Source: a virus | Reading direction: 5' to 3' (one strand) | Length of the DNA: 41,543 bases | IMG/VR virus record: IMGVR_UViG_3300001870_000003 | Location: 1-41,543 of that record | In this document: piece after piece, positions 1 to 5,995 of the stretch | Layout of the letters: every line of letters begins with the position of its first letter | How positions within the stretch are numbered: the stretch's first letter is position 1 | The notes under the pieces: generated by a model | What the model was told of the DNA's origin: nothing | The model's input: only the letters and a program-made list of their open reading frames with translations | The model's database searches: none | Made by a program: the position numbers and the translations under genes

Positions 1-2
1 CA

Positions 3-233
3 ATGGACGGCAAGGTAATGCACATTATGGAACTTACAACCGACGGGAGAGATACTATGCCGTCTTATTTCGTTCCTGCCTCCGTCCTTACCCCGAAGGA
101 GCAGGTTATGCAGAAGCAAATGGAAGAACAGGTTATGGAAGACCAGCAGAAAGAGGACATGCTTGCGGAAGAGAGGAAACGTAACGAGCGACAGGCGGAC
201 GTTGAACGATGGAATGAGGAGAACAAGCCATGA
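3..233 (+). CDS. Hypothetical charged small protein, 5' end possibly outside window
   Basis: The first ATG is at base 3, so the true start may lie upstream of the window. The 76-residue product has a Glu/Gln/Lys/Arg-rich C-terminal half (about residues 33-76) that looks like a coiled coil. Its phrase PASVLTPKEQ resembles the ends of the proteins at 24447 (PASALASEVKP) and 23750 (LAPKEKP), which suggests a family of small phage proteins. Its TGA overlaps the ATG of the next gene by 4 bases. Function unknown. Confidence 0.65.
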   Translation: MDGKVMHIMELTTDGRDTMPSYFVPASVLTPKEQVMQKQMEEQVMEDQQKEDMLAEERKRNERQADVERWNEENKP

Positions 234-568
234 CCCTTGAACAGTTGGTTCCATCTCTTGAAGTCTGCCAGCAGTTGAAGGCCGCAGGGTTCCCGCAGGA
301 CACGGCGATGGTGTGGTTCTTCCGTTCCGACGCACTCAATCACTATTCATGGGTCAGTCCAAGAACCAAAACGTCTGACGACGAGAACACCGTTGCCGCA
401 CCCACGGCTGGCGAACTGGAAGAATGGCTGTTTGCTCAATATCCATTTGTCACCCTTGCCTTCTGCCATGATGACAAGGGGTGCTATGTAAAAATTGGAG
501 ACAGGGGATATCAGAAGAAGAAGTCTCTTGACGCCCTTGCCGCTCTTGTCCTGGAGGTAGCGGGATGA
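230..568 (+). CDS. Hypothetical phage protein (112 aa)
   Basis: ATG overlaps the upstream stop (ATGA), so translation is probably coupled. The N-terminal segment SLEVCQQLKAAGFPQDTAMV followed by a Trp-rich stretch and APTAGELEEWL is of a type often seen in small phage accessory proteins. The protein at 22204 has a comparable start (a Leu-rich helix, then EAGFKYRYDASWVEYPDG), so the two may be distant relatives. No catalytic motif is visible. The next gene again overlaps by 4 bases. Confidence 0.75.
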   Translation: MTLEQLVPSLEVCQQLKAAGFPQDTAMVWFFRSDALNHYSWVSPRTKTSDDENTVAAPTAGELEEWLFAQYPFVTLAFCHDDKGCYVKIGDRGYQKKKSLDALAALVLEVAG

Positions 569-825
569 ACTATGGCACGATGAGCGTTGACCGCCTCATA
601 GATGTGTTGATAGGAACGGTTGCGCCGGACTATGTGTGGACGAACGAGTATAGGGGCAAGGTTCGGGATATTGAATCCGCCCTCCGCAAGGCCGTGGTGA
701 GTGAGGCAAGCGTGGGCACCCTGACGAAGACGAAGAGAAGGAAGGGGCAAATGGAATGGAAGACGAACGACAACCTGAACTATCATGCGGGCATCTATGA
801 CGTTGTTCCAAGAGGGGGTAAATGA
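565..825 (+). CDS. Hypothetical small protein (86 aa)
   Basis: Starts at ATG overlapping the preceding TGA by 4 bases and ends overlapping the next ATG by 4 bases. The product has a helical N-terminal part (SVDRLIDVLIGTVAPDYVW) and a basic middle (KTKRRKG). No recognised domain. The fixed overlaps on both sides are the main evidence that it is translated. Confidence 0.65.
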   Translation: MNYGTMSVDRLIDVLIGTVAPDYVWTNEYRGKVRDIESALRKAVVSEASVGTLTKTKRRKGQMEWKTNDNLNYHAGIYDVVPRGGK

Positions 826-1073
826 GAAGCGCGATTGTTTCTTCCGCCTTTCCTCTCTACGTCGTGGCAGAGAAGACAAAGGCAGGTTATTACCGCTACT
901 ATACAGGGCGCAAAGATAACAACAAGGAACTCGTTTGGGACTTGAGTATTGCATCAGCGAAGCACTACAGTGAACCGCAATACGCTATAGCCGCGATTAG
1001 ATATCACAAAATGGCCGACGCCTACGCCTACCAGTTGTCTGTTCGAGCCGGGGCAATACCCGTAGGAAGGTGA
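822..1073 (+). CDS. Hypothetical small protein (83 aa)
   Basis: ATGA-coupled to the previous gene. Rich in Tyr and Ala (for example YYRYYTGR) with no membrane segment or catalytic motif visible. The stop is followed by GTG of the next gene after four bases, with the SD-like AGGAAGG lying inside the end of this gene. Function unknown. Confidence 0.65.
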   Translation: MRSAIVSSAFPLYVVAEKTKAGYYRYYTGRKDNNKELVWDLSIASAKHYSEPQYAIAAIRYHKMADAYAYQLSVRAGAIPVGR

Positions 1074-1077
1074 AACC

Positions 1078-1338
1078 GTGATTTCTCGAAGTTTCCGGGA
1101 CAAGGTTTCTGACGATGGCTTCTGGTTTGCTGTATTCCATCCGTTTGTTTGTCCGGCTTGCGGCGGTGAGGGCGACTGTGGCAACTACGATTTTTATGAT
1201 AGCTGCAGATTCTGCGATGGTGCAGGAACGGTTGGATTATGGGCGAAGATTCTCACATTAAACGATTGGTTTCTTGACGGCATCTTTAGCAACATAAGGA
1301 ATGCCCGATACCAACGGACGCACAAGGAGACTCCATGA
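1078..1338 (+). CDS. Small protein with DnaJ-type CxxCxGxG cysteine motifs
   Basis: GTG start at 1078, with AGGAAGG about 5 bases upstream. Two CxxCxGxG-like motifs, CPACGGEG (about residues 25-32) and CRFCDGAG (about 43-50), match the zinc-binding repeats of the DnaJ central domain, giving one probable zinc site. There is no J domain, so it is not a DnaJ chaperone; isolated motifs of this kind are common in small phage proteins. The C-terminus is basic. The next gene overlaps by 4 bases. Confidence 0.7.
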   Translation: MISRSFRDKVSDDGFWFAVFHPFVCPACGGEGDCGNYDFYDSCRFCDGAGTVGLWAKILTLNDWFLDGIFSNIRNARYQRTHKETP

Positions 1339-1568
1339 AAGAAGAAGTGTGGTCGAAAGAAGAGCAGGTTGCTGTCGACGCCCTTGCAGCAGTCATTATT
1401 GGTAAGGAGCGCACGGGAATAGGCGGTGAAATCCGTAGACTGCTGAGAGCCGCACATACTGCAGAACAAGAGAAAGTATGGAAGGCGGCTGTTGCCCGCA
1501 GAAAGAACTTCGACTTGGCGATACTGGCAGATATCATCGACAAGATTGCAGAGGACGAAAAGCGATGA
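1335..1568 (+). CDS. Hypothetical helical protein (77 aa)
   Basis: ATG overlaps the upstream TGA. Predicted mostly alpha-helical from composition: Ala, Glu, Lys and Ile rich, ending IIDKIAEDEKR. No domain recognised. Its TGA overlaps the next ATG, continuing the chain of coupled genes. Confidence 0.65.
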   Translation: MKEEVWSKEEQVAVDALAAVIIGKERTGIGGEIRRLLRAAHTAEQEKVWKAAVARRKNFDLAILADIIDKIAEDEKR

Positions 1569-1852
1569 AGTCAGCTATGCAAGATGAAGAACGTGAGAAG
1601 TATGAGCGGGCATTGAGGATGCTTGGAGACCTTCGCGTGCGAGCAAATGAGGGTGACATGGGTTTTGATGAAGGACGGTTCCTGAACGTCTTTGGCAAGA
1701 TGATGGAGATGCTGTATCAAATCTGGCGGACACATTATCTCGTCGGTGGTGGCATGGCAAAGATGAAGGGGCGTGCGAACGCAATGTCGGCTGTAGCCAA
1801 GGGGTACGTCGCTGCTGGTGAACGCCTCATCGGAAAGGACTTCAGACCATGA
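1565..1852 (+). CDS. Hypothetical protein (95 aa)
   Basis: The ATG at 1565 is preferred over an upstream alternative at 1478 because it makes the same 4-base overlap seen throughout this operon. The N-terminus is acidic and helical (MQDEEREKYERALRMLGDL); the C-terminal part is Gly/Ala/Met-rich and basic. No known motif. Confidence 0.65.
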   Translation: MKSAMQDEEREKYERALRMLGDLRVRANEGDMGFDEGRFLNVFGKMMEMLYQIWRTHYLVGGGMAKMKGRANAMSAVAKGYVAAGERLIGKDFRP

Positions 1853-2145
1853 GAGACTTGGCGCGTACAGTCTTGCGGAAAGCTCTCGACACTTGGGGTT
1901 TTGATGCTCAGTTGATGATGGTGATTGAAGAGAGTGGGGAGCTCGTCCAAGCTGCTGCAAAGTTCCTTGGCGGGCGCGAACAGTCTCCCGAGAGTCTTAT
2001 AGAGGAACTTGCAGACGTGAGCCTTATGGTCGACCAAATGCGCCTGCGGTGGGGGCCAGAAATCTCCGAAGCCAGACTTGCAAAACTGGAACGACTGGAG
2101 CAGAGATTGGAGGTAGATGCCGCGTGCGTCAAGGAGAAGACATGA
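1849..2145 (+). CDS. MazG-like NTP pyrophosphohydrolase
   Basis: 98 residues containing the all-alpha NTP-pyrophosphatase signature: an EExxE pair (IEESGELVQAAAK, about residues 26-38) and a second acidic helix EELADVSLMVDQM (about 52-64), which in MazG, MazG-like and dCTPase families bind Mg2+. These enzymes hydrolyse (d)NTPs to NMP and pyrophosphate, cleaning the nucleotide pool or lowering host (p)ppGpp. The size fits single-domain phage MazG-like proteins. Family assignment is good, substrate unknown. It fits with the dUTPase, NrdD and NrdG genes downstream. Confidence 0.85.
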   Translation: MRDLARTVLRKALDTWGFDAQLMMVIEESGELVQAAAKFLGGREQSPESLIEELADVSLMVDQMRLRWGPEISEARLAKLERLEQRLEVDAACVKEKT

Positions 2146-2339
2146 CAATCGAACTCGAGGAACTAAAAAAGGTCAATCTGAAGTCGGGTGATGTAGTGGT
2201 ATGGTCGCTGACGGAGCACATAACGAAACTTGGGAAAGACGCGCTGTTTCCCCAACTACAAGAGATGTTTCCTGACAACAAGTTCATATTCCTGAATCCC
2301 GGGGAGACATTGCAGGTCGTCAGCAAGGAGAAGACATGA
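2142..2339 (+). CDS. Hypothetical small protein (65 aa)
   Basis: ATG at 2142, preceded by AAGGAGA and overlapping the MazG-like stop by 4 bases; a longer reading from 2049 is not needed. The product is mixed alpha/beta by appearance, with a Val-rich strand (SGDVVVWSLTEHITKL). No motif recognised. Confidence 0.65.
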   Translation: MTIELEELKKVNLKSGDVVVWSLTEHITKLGKDALFPQLQEMFPDNKFIFLNPGETLQVVSKEKT

Positions 2340-2581
2340 CGATGGCACAGGCTTGGGAACGACTTGATTACGAAATCGCCGCCTACGCACATCCCGACTG
2401 CTCAATGGGAGACCTTCTTCCGAGGCTCTCTTTCCATATTCTCAACGCCATGAAAGAGTTTGAGACCTTTGTGCGGCAGGACGAGCGAGCAAAATTGCAT
2501 GTCAAAGAAGATGGTTCAATAGACGTCTGCGGCATATCACAGATGGTGGACAGGATTCTGGCAGAGGATGACGGGACATGA
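2336..2581 (+). CDS. Hypothetical protein, member of a tandem small-protein family (81 aa)
   Basis: ATGA-coupled at both ends. Its first half (TMAQAWERLDYEIAAYA ... LSFHILNAMKEFETFVRQDERAK) resembles the next two proteins, which share a start of the MTxxxAxxxL type and a helix ending near FVRQDER/YVRQEER. This looks like tandem gene duplication with a longer C-terminus here. Function unknown. Confidence 0.65.
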   Translation: MTMAQAWERLDYEIAAYAHPDCSMGDLLPRLSFHILNAMKEFETFVRQDERAKLHVKEDGSIDVCGISQMVDRILAEDDGT

Positions 2582-2718
2582 CGGTCGAGCAAGCGAAGCA
2601 GGAACTCAAACAGGCAATCCTCGAGACTAAGAGTCGTCAGGACTTAGGATACAGCGTCATCCTTGCCATCGAAGACTTCGAGTTTTACGTCAGACAGGAA
2701 GAGAGGGGGAAGAAGTGA
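2578..2718 (+). CDS. Hypothetical 46-aa protein, tandem paralogue
   Basis: A short frame with ATG overlapping the upstream TGA by 4 bases and its own TGA overlapping the next GTG. Begins MTVEQAKQELKQAILETK and ends EFYVRQEERGKK, similar to the core of the preceding protein. The conserved overlaps and paralogy support it as a real gene. Confidence 0.6.
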   Translation: MTVEQAKQELKQAILETKSRQDLGYSVILAIEDFEFYVRQEERGKK

Positions 2719-2864
2719 CGGCCAAGGAAGCAGAAGACAAATTGAGATTTGCACTCTGTGAAGTTGAGGGTATAGACAATCTCGCATGGAAGAAAATCTG
2801 GTATTTTGTTCGGAATCTCGAAGAGGCTGTCAGGGCTGAGTGCGCGGAGGACAACAGAGAATGA
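2715..2864 (+). CDS. Hypothetical 49-aa protein, tandem paralogue
   Basis: GTG start at 2715 (GTGA overlap) with a GA-rich SD region just upstream; ends at TGA 2862-2864, overlapping the next ATG. Starts MTAKEAEDKLRFALCEVEG and continues into WYFVRNLEEAVRAE, echoing the helix-plus-FVR pattern of the two upstream proteins. Function unknown. Confidence 0.6.
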   Translation: MTAKEAEDKLRFALCEVEGIDNLAWKKIWYFVRNLEEAVRAECAEDNRE

Positions 2865-3103
2865 CGCGCGATGAATATCTGACTACCAAGAACGAGAGAG
2901 ATGTCCTCAAGGAAGAAATTATCAGCTTGTGCGAGTACAGTACGGGACACAGGGACGAGTATCGACAGAGGGTTGAGAAACTCTTGACCCTTACTCGAGT
3001 TCTAGATAGAGCTGCCGCTTTTTATGCTCAATGTCGAGAACATGGAGACATAATGTCCTTTCTGCCAGACGGACGCGAAATCGACTACCAGAACGGTGAC
3101 TGA
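2861..3103 (+). CDS. Hypothetical protein (80 aa)
   Basis: ATG 2861 chosen because it makes the 4-base overlap; an in-frame start at 2840 is possible. Charged and helical in the first 50 residues, ending FLPDGREIDYQNGD. No known domain. Confidence 0.65.
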   Translation: MTRDEYLTTKNERDVLKEEIISLCEYSTGHRDEYRQRVEKLLTLTRVLDRAAAFYAQCREHGDIMSFLPDGREIDYQNGD

Positions 3104-3104
3104 A

Positions 3105-3341
3105 ATGACATACCATTCGCACGTCTATCAACCGTCCTTTGTCGACGAAGGAGAGCAAGTACGTGTCACTGTTATCACTTGGACATACCGTAATTGGCTT
3201 GAGGTTGGTCATTGGGAAGGTTGGAATTGGCACTCGACTCGCAGCAAGTTGATTTCTCAAAGAAGAGCCCGAAGGTTGAGATGGCTGGAAGGCAAGCGAA
3301 TTGGTGCTCTGTGGTATCGGTTACTGGGACTGAAGACATAA
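3105..3341 (+). CDS. Hypothetical Trp-rich basic protein (78 aa)
   Basis: ATG at 3105, one base after the preceding stop; GTG at 3096 is an alternative. Several Trp residues cluster in the middle (TWTYRNWLEVGHWEGWNWH), followed by a strongly basic segment (QRRARRLRWLEGKR). It could bind nucleic acid, but there is no defined motif. Confidence 0.6.
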   Translation: MTYHSHVYQPSFVDEGEQVRVTVITWTYRNWLEVGHWEGWNWHSTRSKLISQRRARRLRWLEGKRIGALWYRLLGLKT

Positions 3342-3351
3342 GGAGGATGTA

Positions 3352-3651
3352 ATGATGAAACTGACTGATGCCGAAATCAAGAAGACCCCGATATTTCTGA
3401 CGTGGGCGGCTTTGTGGAATGCCATTCATCGCAAAGGGTTTGACGATGTCCACATGAAGAACCTGATAGACGACTTCGCGTGGGCCGTTACAGAGAAGAC
3501 GAAGGCTGAGATTTTTGAGAGCCGAATAGCAAGCACTGACTTCTTCGACGTGAGCGTCCAAGACTACTTTCCAGCTTGGGTCATTTCAGAATCCTCACTC
3601 AGACCGACGAGGAAACCCATCCATAGGAAGAAAAAGGAGAGTGTGAAGTGA
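3352..3651 (+). CDS. Hypothetical protein (99 aa)
   Basis: A clear AAGGAGG sits just upstream of a double ATG (3352 and 3355). The product has a basic tail (RPTRKPIHRKKKESVK). The small break in the overlap chain and the strong SD suggest independent translation initiation here. Function unknown. Confidence 0.7.
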   Translation: MMKLTDAEIKKTPIFLTWAALWNAIHRKGFDDVHMKNLIDDFAWAVTEKTKAEIFESRIASTDFFDVSVQDYFPAWVISESSLRPTRKPIHRKKKESVK

Positions 3652-3923
3652 ACACACAGACCATCATCTGTCCATATTGTGGCAAGGAAACAAGAGTTGA
3701 AGCGCACTATGAAGAGAGAGTAAGGGGGACGACAACGCTCGAGTTCGGGACAAACACGCTCTTCGAAGAGTGGGAGCACTTTGAACATTTTGACGACGAG
3801 GTTCTCGAGCAGGAGGACTTCTGCTACACCGAGTATCTCTGCGATTCCTGTGGCAACACCCTCGACCTCGACAAGGTTACTGAGGGGCGCAACAAGTACC
3901 TTGCGAAGAACGGAGTGACATGA
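3648..3923 (+). CDS. Zinc-ribbon-type small protein
   Basis: GTG start overlapping the previous TGA. Two CxxC knuckles, CPYCGKE (about residues 8-14) and CDSCGNT (about 65-71), frame an acidic middle segment rich in Glu, Phe and Asp. This is the layout of a zinc ribbon. Such proteins may bind DNA, RNA or a protein partner; nothing narrows the role further. Confidence 0.7.
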   Translation: MNTQTIICPYCGKETRVEAHYEERVRGTTTLEFGTNTLFEEWEHFEHFDDEVLEQEDFCYTEYLCDSCGNTLDLDKVTEGRNKYLAKNGVT

Positions 3924-4219
3924 AGGTCATCCCTCTGCTTCCTGCTGATTCCTTCGGATTTGACCGCTATGACCGAGACATGTGGTCGCGTCTTCGAGAT
4001 GAGGCACACGAACAAGAGATGACTCTTGAGAAGGCATTCTATACCTTCTGTTACGGATACATTCCGTCCACAAGTCTTCCGGTGCGACAGCGCAATCACG
4101 GATATTCGGTGCTCGTCATTTTTGACGACGACAGCGCTCATTGGGCTCACCTTCCACTGGAGGACGAGATGGAGAACAGTGACTGGGATTTCGTCTATGA
4201 CGCTTTTGATAAGGAGTAG
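3920..4219 (+). CDS. Hypothetical acidic protein (99 aa)
   Basis: ATGA-coupled to the zinc-ribbon gene. Rich in Asp, Tyr and Trp with an acidic C-terminus (EDEMENSDWDFVYDAFDKE). No catalytic motif, signal or membrane segment visible. Confidence 0.65.
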   Translation: MKVIPLLPADSFGFDRYDRDMWSRLRDEAHEQEMTLEKAFYTFCYGYIPSTSLPVRQRNHGYSVLVIFDDDSAHWAHLPLEDEMENSDWDFVYDAFDKE

Positions 4220-4221
4220 AT

Positions 4222-4533
4222 ATGAATGCTGCAGTCGAACGAATGTGGACAGCCCGGAAGAAGATGTGTATCGGGTATGACAACGCGATGGGGCTGCTTA
4301 TGTTGGGATGGCGCGTCATCGACAAGAATGACAGAGTGAACAACTACCTCGACTACCCGAACCTCACCATCCAGAGCCTCGACAAGACGGAGTGGAAGCG
4401 TCTGTATAAGCCAACCTACTTCAAATTGCAGAGAAAGGGCGTCCTTGTGTGGCTCAACTCGGAGAAGTCGACCCTCGCTGGCGGACAAATTGAACGGTCT
4501 ACACTTATCTACGGTCTCCGGAAGGGAGCGTAA
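4222..4533 (+). CDS. Hypothetical protein (103 aa)
   Basis: ATG two bases after the previous stop, with AAGGAG upstream. N-terminal helix (AAVERMWTARKKM) and basic C-terminal half. No recognised family. Confidence 0.65.
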   Translation: MNAAVERMWTARKKMCIGYDNAMGLLMLGWRVIDKNDRVNNYLDYPNLTIQSLDKTEWKRLYKPTYFKLQRKGVLVWLNSEKSTLAGGQIERSTLIYGLRKGA

Positions 4534-4610
4534 CGAATCGGATAGTACCCATTCTTGGTCGCGAGTTCACGGTCAACCTTGAAAAGGATGGAGCAGTTAC
4601 CGTATCGGAA

Positions 4611-4916
4611 TTGAACCATACGGTTTTGACTGTCAACGACTACTTTCCAGACCTCATTTGTTCTCTCTTATACCAGAGGGCTGTGTCCTATACCCCACGG
4701 GTTCTCCTCGAGCGCATTGCCTCGACCGTAAAATTTGGATATGAGGAGAAAAGCGTGTACAATAGATTAGAACAAGAGGTACGATGGGGATTCATCGACG
4801 CCGAGAAAAAGGCGGTCGCAGCTACGATAGCCCGCAGAAACCGCCGCATGTTTACCGTATTCGGAAATGACGTACTTGAGATATTATGCCATAACGCAAG
4901 GATGGAGGCCGCATGA
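4611..4916 (+). CDS. Hypothetical protein with unclear, probably more upstream, start
   Basis: The only standard start in this frame is TTG 4611, without a good SD. The frame is open back to 4494, and the peptide encoded from about 4542 (VPILGREFTVNLEKDG then AVTVSEL) looks coding. GGGAG at 4524-4528 precedes an in-frame ATA at 4542, although the spacing is long. The true product may therefore be 101 to about 125 residues. The C-terminal half is a basic helical region (AATIARRNRRMFTVFGNDV). Ends with an ATGA overlap to the next gene. Confidence 0.55.
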   Translation: MNHTVLTVNDYFPDLICSLLYQRAVSYTPRVLLERIASTVKFGYEEKSVYNRLEQEVRWGFIDAEKKAVAATIARRNRRMFTVFGNDVLEILCHNARMEAA

Positions 4917-5164
4917 AGGGAATTATGTTCTACCGGGGGGATGCAGAGCACCTCGAGAACGTGACGAAGATTCCGATGAAGGGATGGAGAGGTCGATACT
5001 GGCGCGCGAATATGTCACCACAGGAGATTGATAGCAAGGTACTGCTGGACGCACACTGGGATATTGCCTGTATCATTGACGGCAAGAAAGGGAAGGCAAT
5101 GTCCCGTAGAGATTTCCTGTCACTGGCTCGGCCTAATGACCCAAAGGAGGGGGACTATAGCTAA
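4913..5164 (+). CDS. Hypothetical basic protein (83 aa)
   Basis: ATGA-coupled start. A beta-rich N-terminal part is followed by KGWRGRYWRANMSPQEI and a basic segment. The end of this gene contains AAAGGAGG, which serves the next gene. Function unknown. Confidence 0.65.
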   Translation: MKGIMFYRGDAEHLENVTKIPMKGWRGRYWRANMSPQEIDSKVLLDAHWDIACIIDGKKGKAMSRRDFLSLARPNDPKEGDYS

Positions 5165-5360
5165 AAAGAAGGAAAGGAAAGAGGTCACGCTGGATGAACT
5201 GTCGAAGTTCATCGACACGCATGACGTCAAGGAAATTGAGATTTTCGTCGACAACGGCGAGGGGGAACGATGTATTTACAAAGGGACAACGGAAGAAGAA
5301 GGGCTGTCGCAGGAATCCTTATTGCGATTGCTCTCACGACGCAAACGCAAACTGTCTTAG
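5157..5360 (+). CDS. Hypothetical basic protein, apparent ATA start (67 aa)
   Basis: The frame is open but no ATG, GTG or TTG lies near the right place. AAAGGAGG at 5143-5150 is followed 6 bases later by ATA, giving an N-terminus (M)AKKKERKEVTLDELSKFI that is typical of a small phage protein. A much longer reading from ATA/ATT-like codons at 5028 would overlap the preceding gene in the wrong style. The C-terminus is basic (RLLSRRKRKLS). The start codon is inferred. The 3D-domain gene begins inside its 3' third. Confidence 0.55.
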   Translation: MAKKKERKEVTLDELSKFIDTHDVKEIEIFVDNGEGERCIYKGTTEEEGLSQESLLRLLSRRKRKLS

Positions 5361-5965
5361 CAAGGGTTGACAACAACTTACAAAAGGTTATTATCTTCTC
5401 AGAAATCACTGCCTATTCACCTACGGTCGAAGAGTGTGACGGAAATCCTTTTCGTACCGCTTCAGGGCAGCGCGTAAGAGTCGGAGGTATCGCCGCCGAC
5501 CTCAGCGTGCTTCCTTTCGGGTCTTTAGTTCTGATTCCCAACTACAACGATAATCAACCGTGCCAAGTTATTGACACTGGCGGGGCGATTGTCGGTACGG
5601 ATATTGACGTCTTTTTCTGGACAGAAAGGGAGGCAATACAGTGGGGACGACGGAAGCACGTACTCATCAAAGTTCTACGGTTCGGAAAAGACGACTCTGT
5701 TGGCTCGAACAGTCCTGCTTCGAGGGAATTGTCTCGTCAACGAAAGCGCGATGCAAGAATCGTTCAACTCCTGAAGGAATCCTTGCGTCCTATGCGCGTT
5801 CTACAGGTGCACCCGCCGACGTCGTTCATATCCCAAATCCAACCGCCCCTGAGCGGGAGATGGTCATTGGACGGGTCTTTCACCGAGACGACGGTTACGA
5901 CCTCTATATTCTTTTCGTCACAGACCCTCGTACTCGGCAATTTCTCGACATTGGGCGAGTGGTGA
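5270..5965 (+). CDS. Secreted 3D-domain (RlpA-like double-psi barrel) protein
   Basis: ATG follows GAGGGGGAACG. The N-terminus has a positive stretch (RDNGRRR) then a hydrophobic segment (AVAGILIAIALTT), a likely signal peptide or anchor. A 3D domain follows (about residues 45-145), with ITAYSP, the conserved Asp/Gly-rich GGIAADLSVLPFGSLVLIP and VIDTGGAIVGTDIDVFF. 3D domains occur in cell-wall-active proteins related to lytic transglycosylases (MltA/RlpA). It may help with peptidoglycan. After about residue 145 coding signature weakens, and another frame (ending 5973) looks better, so the C-terminal third of this frame is doubtful. Confidence 0.7.
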   Translation: MYLQRDNGRRRAVAGILIAIALTTQTQTVLARVDNNLQKVIIFSEITAYSPTVEECDGNPFRTASGQRVRVGGIAADLSVLPFGSLVLIPNYNDNQPCQVIDTGGAIVGTDIDVFFWTEREAIQWGRRKHVLIKVLRFGKDDSVGSNSPASRELSRQRKRDARIVQLLKESLRPMRVLQVHPPTSFISQIQPPLSGRWSLDGSFTETTVTTSIFFSSQTLVLGNFSTLGEW

Positions 5966-5973
5966 AGAGATGA
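5641..5973 (+). CDS. Overlapping ORF, probable real C-terminal protein with uncertain start
   Basis: The last about 60 codons of this frame (from STGAPADVVHIPNPTAPE to DIGRVVKR) have the purine-N-pyrimidine codon habit and acidic/aliphatic balance of its neighbours, unlike the overlapping end of the 3D-domain frame. The only standard start in frame is GTG 5641, deep inside the 3D domain; ATT 5728 and ATC 5779 are candidate non-standard starts but their SD spacing is poor. A frameshift joining it to the 3D gene is another explanation. Confidence 0.4.
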   Translation: MGTTEARTHQSSTVRKRRLCWLEQSCFEGIVSSTKARCKNRSTPEGILASYARSTGAPADVVHIPNPTAPEREMVIGRVFHRDDGYDLYILFVTDPRTRQFLDIGRVVKR

Positions 5974-5995
5974 ACCTGAAAGAAAGGAGGGTGCT

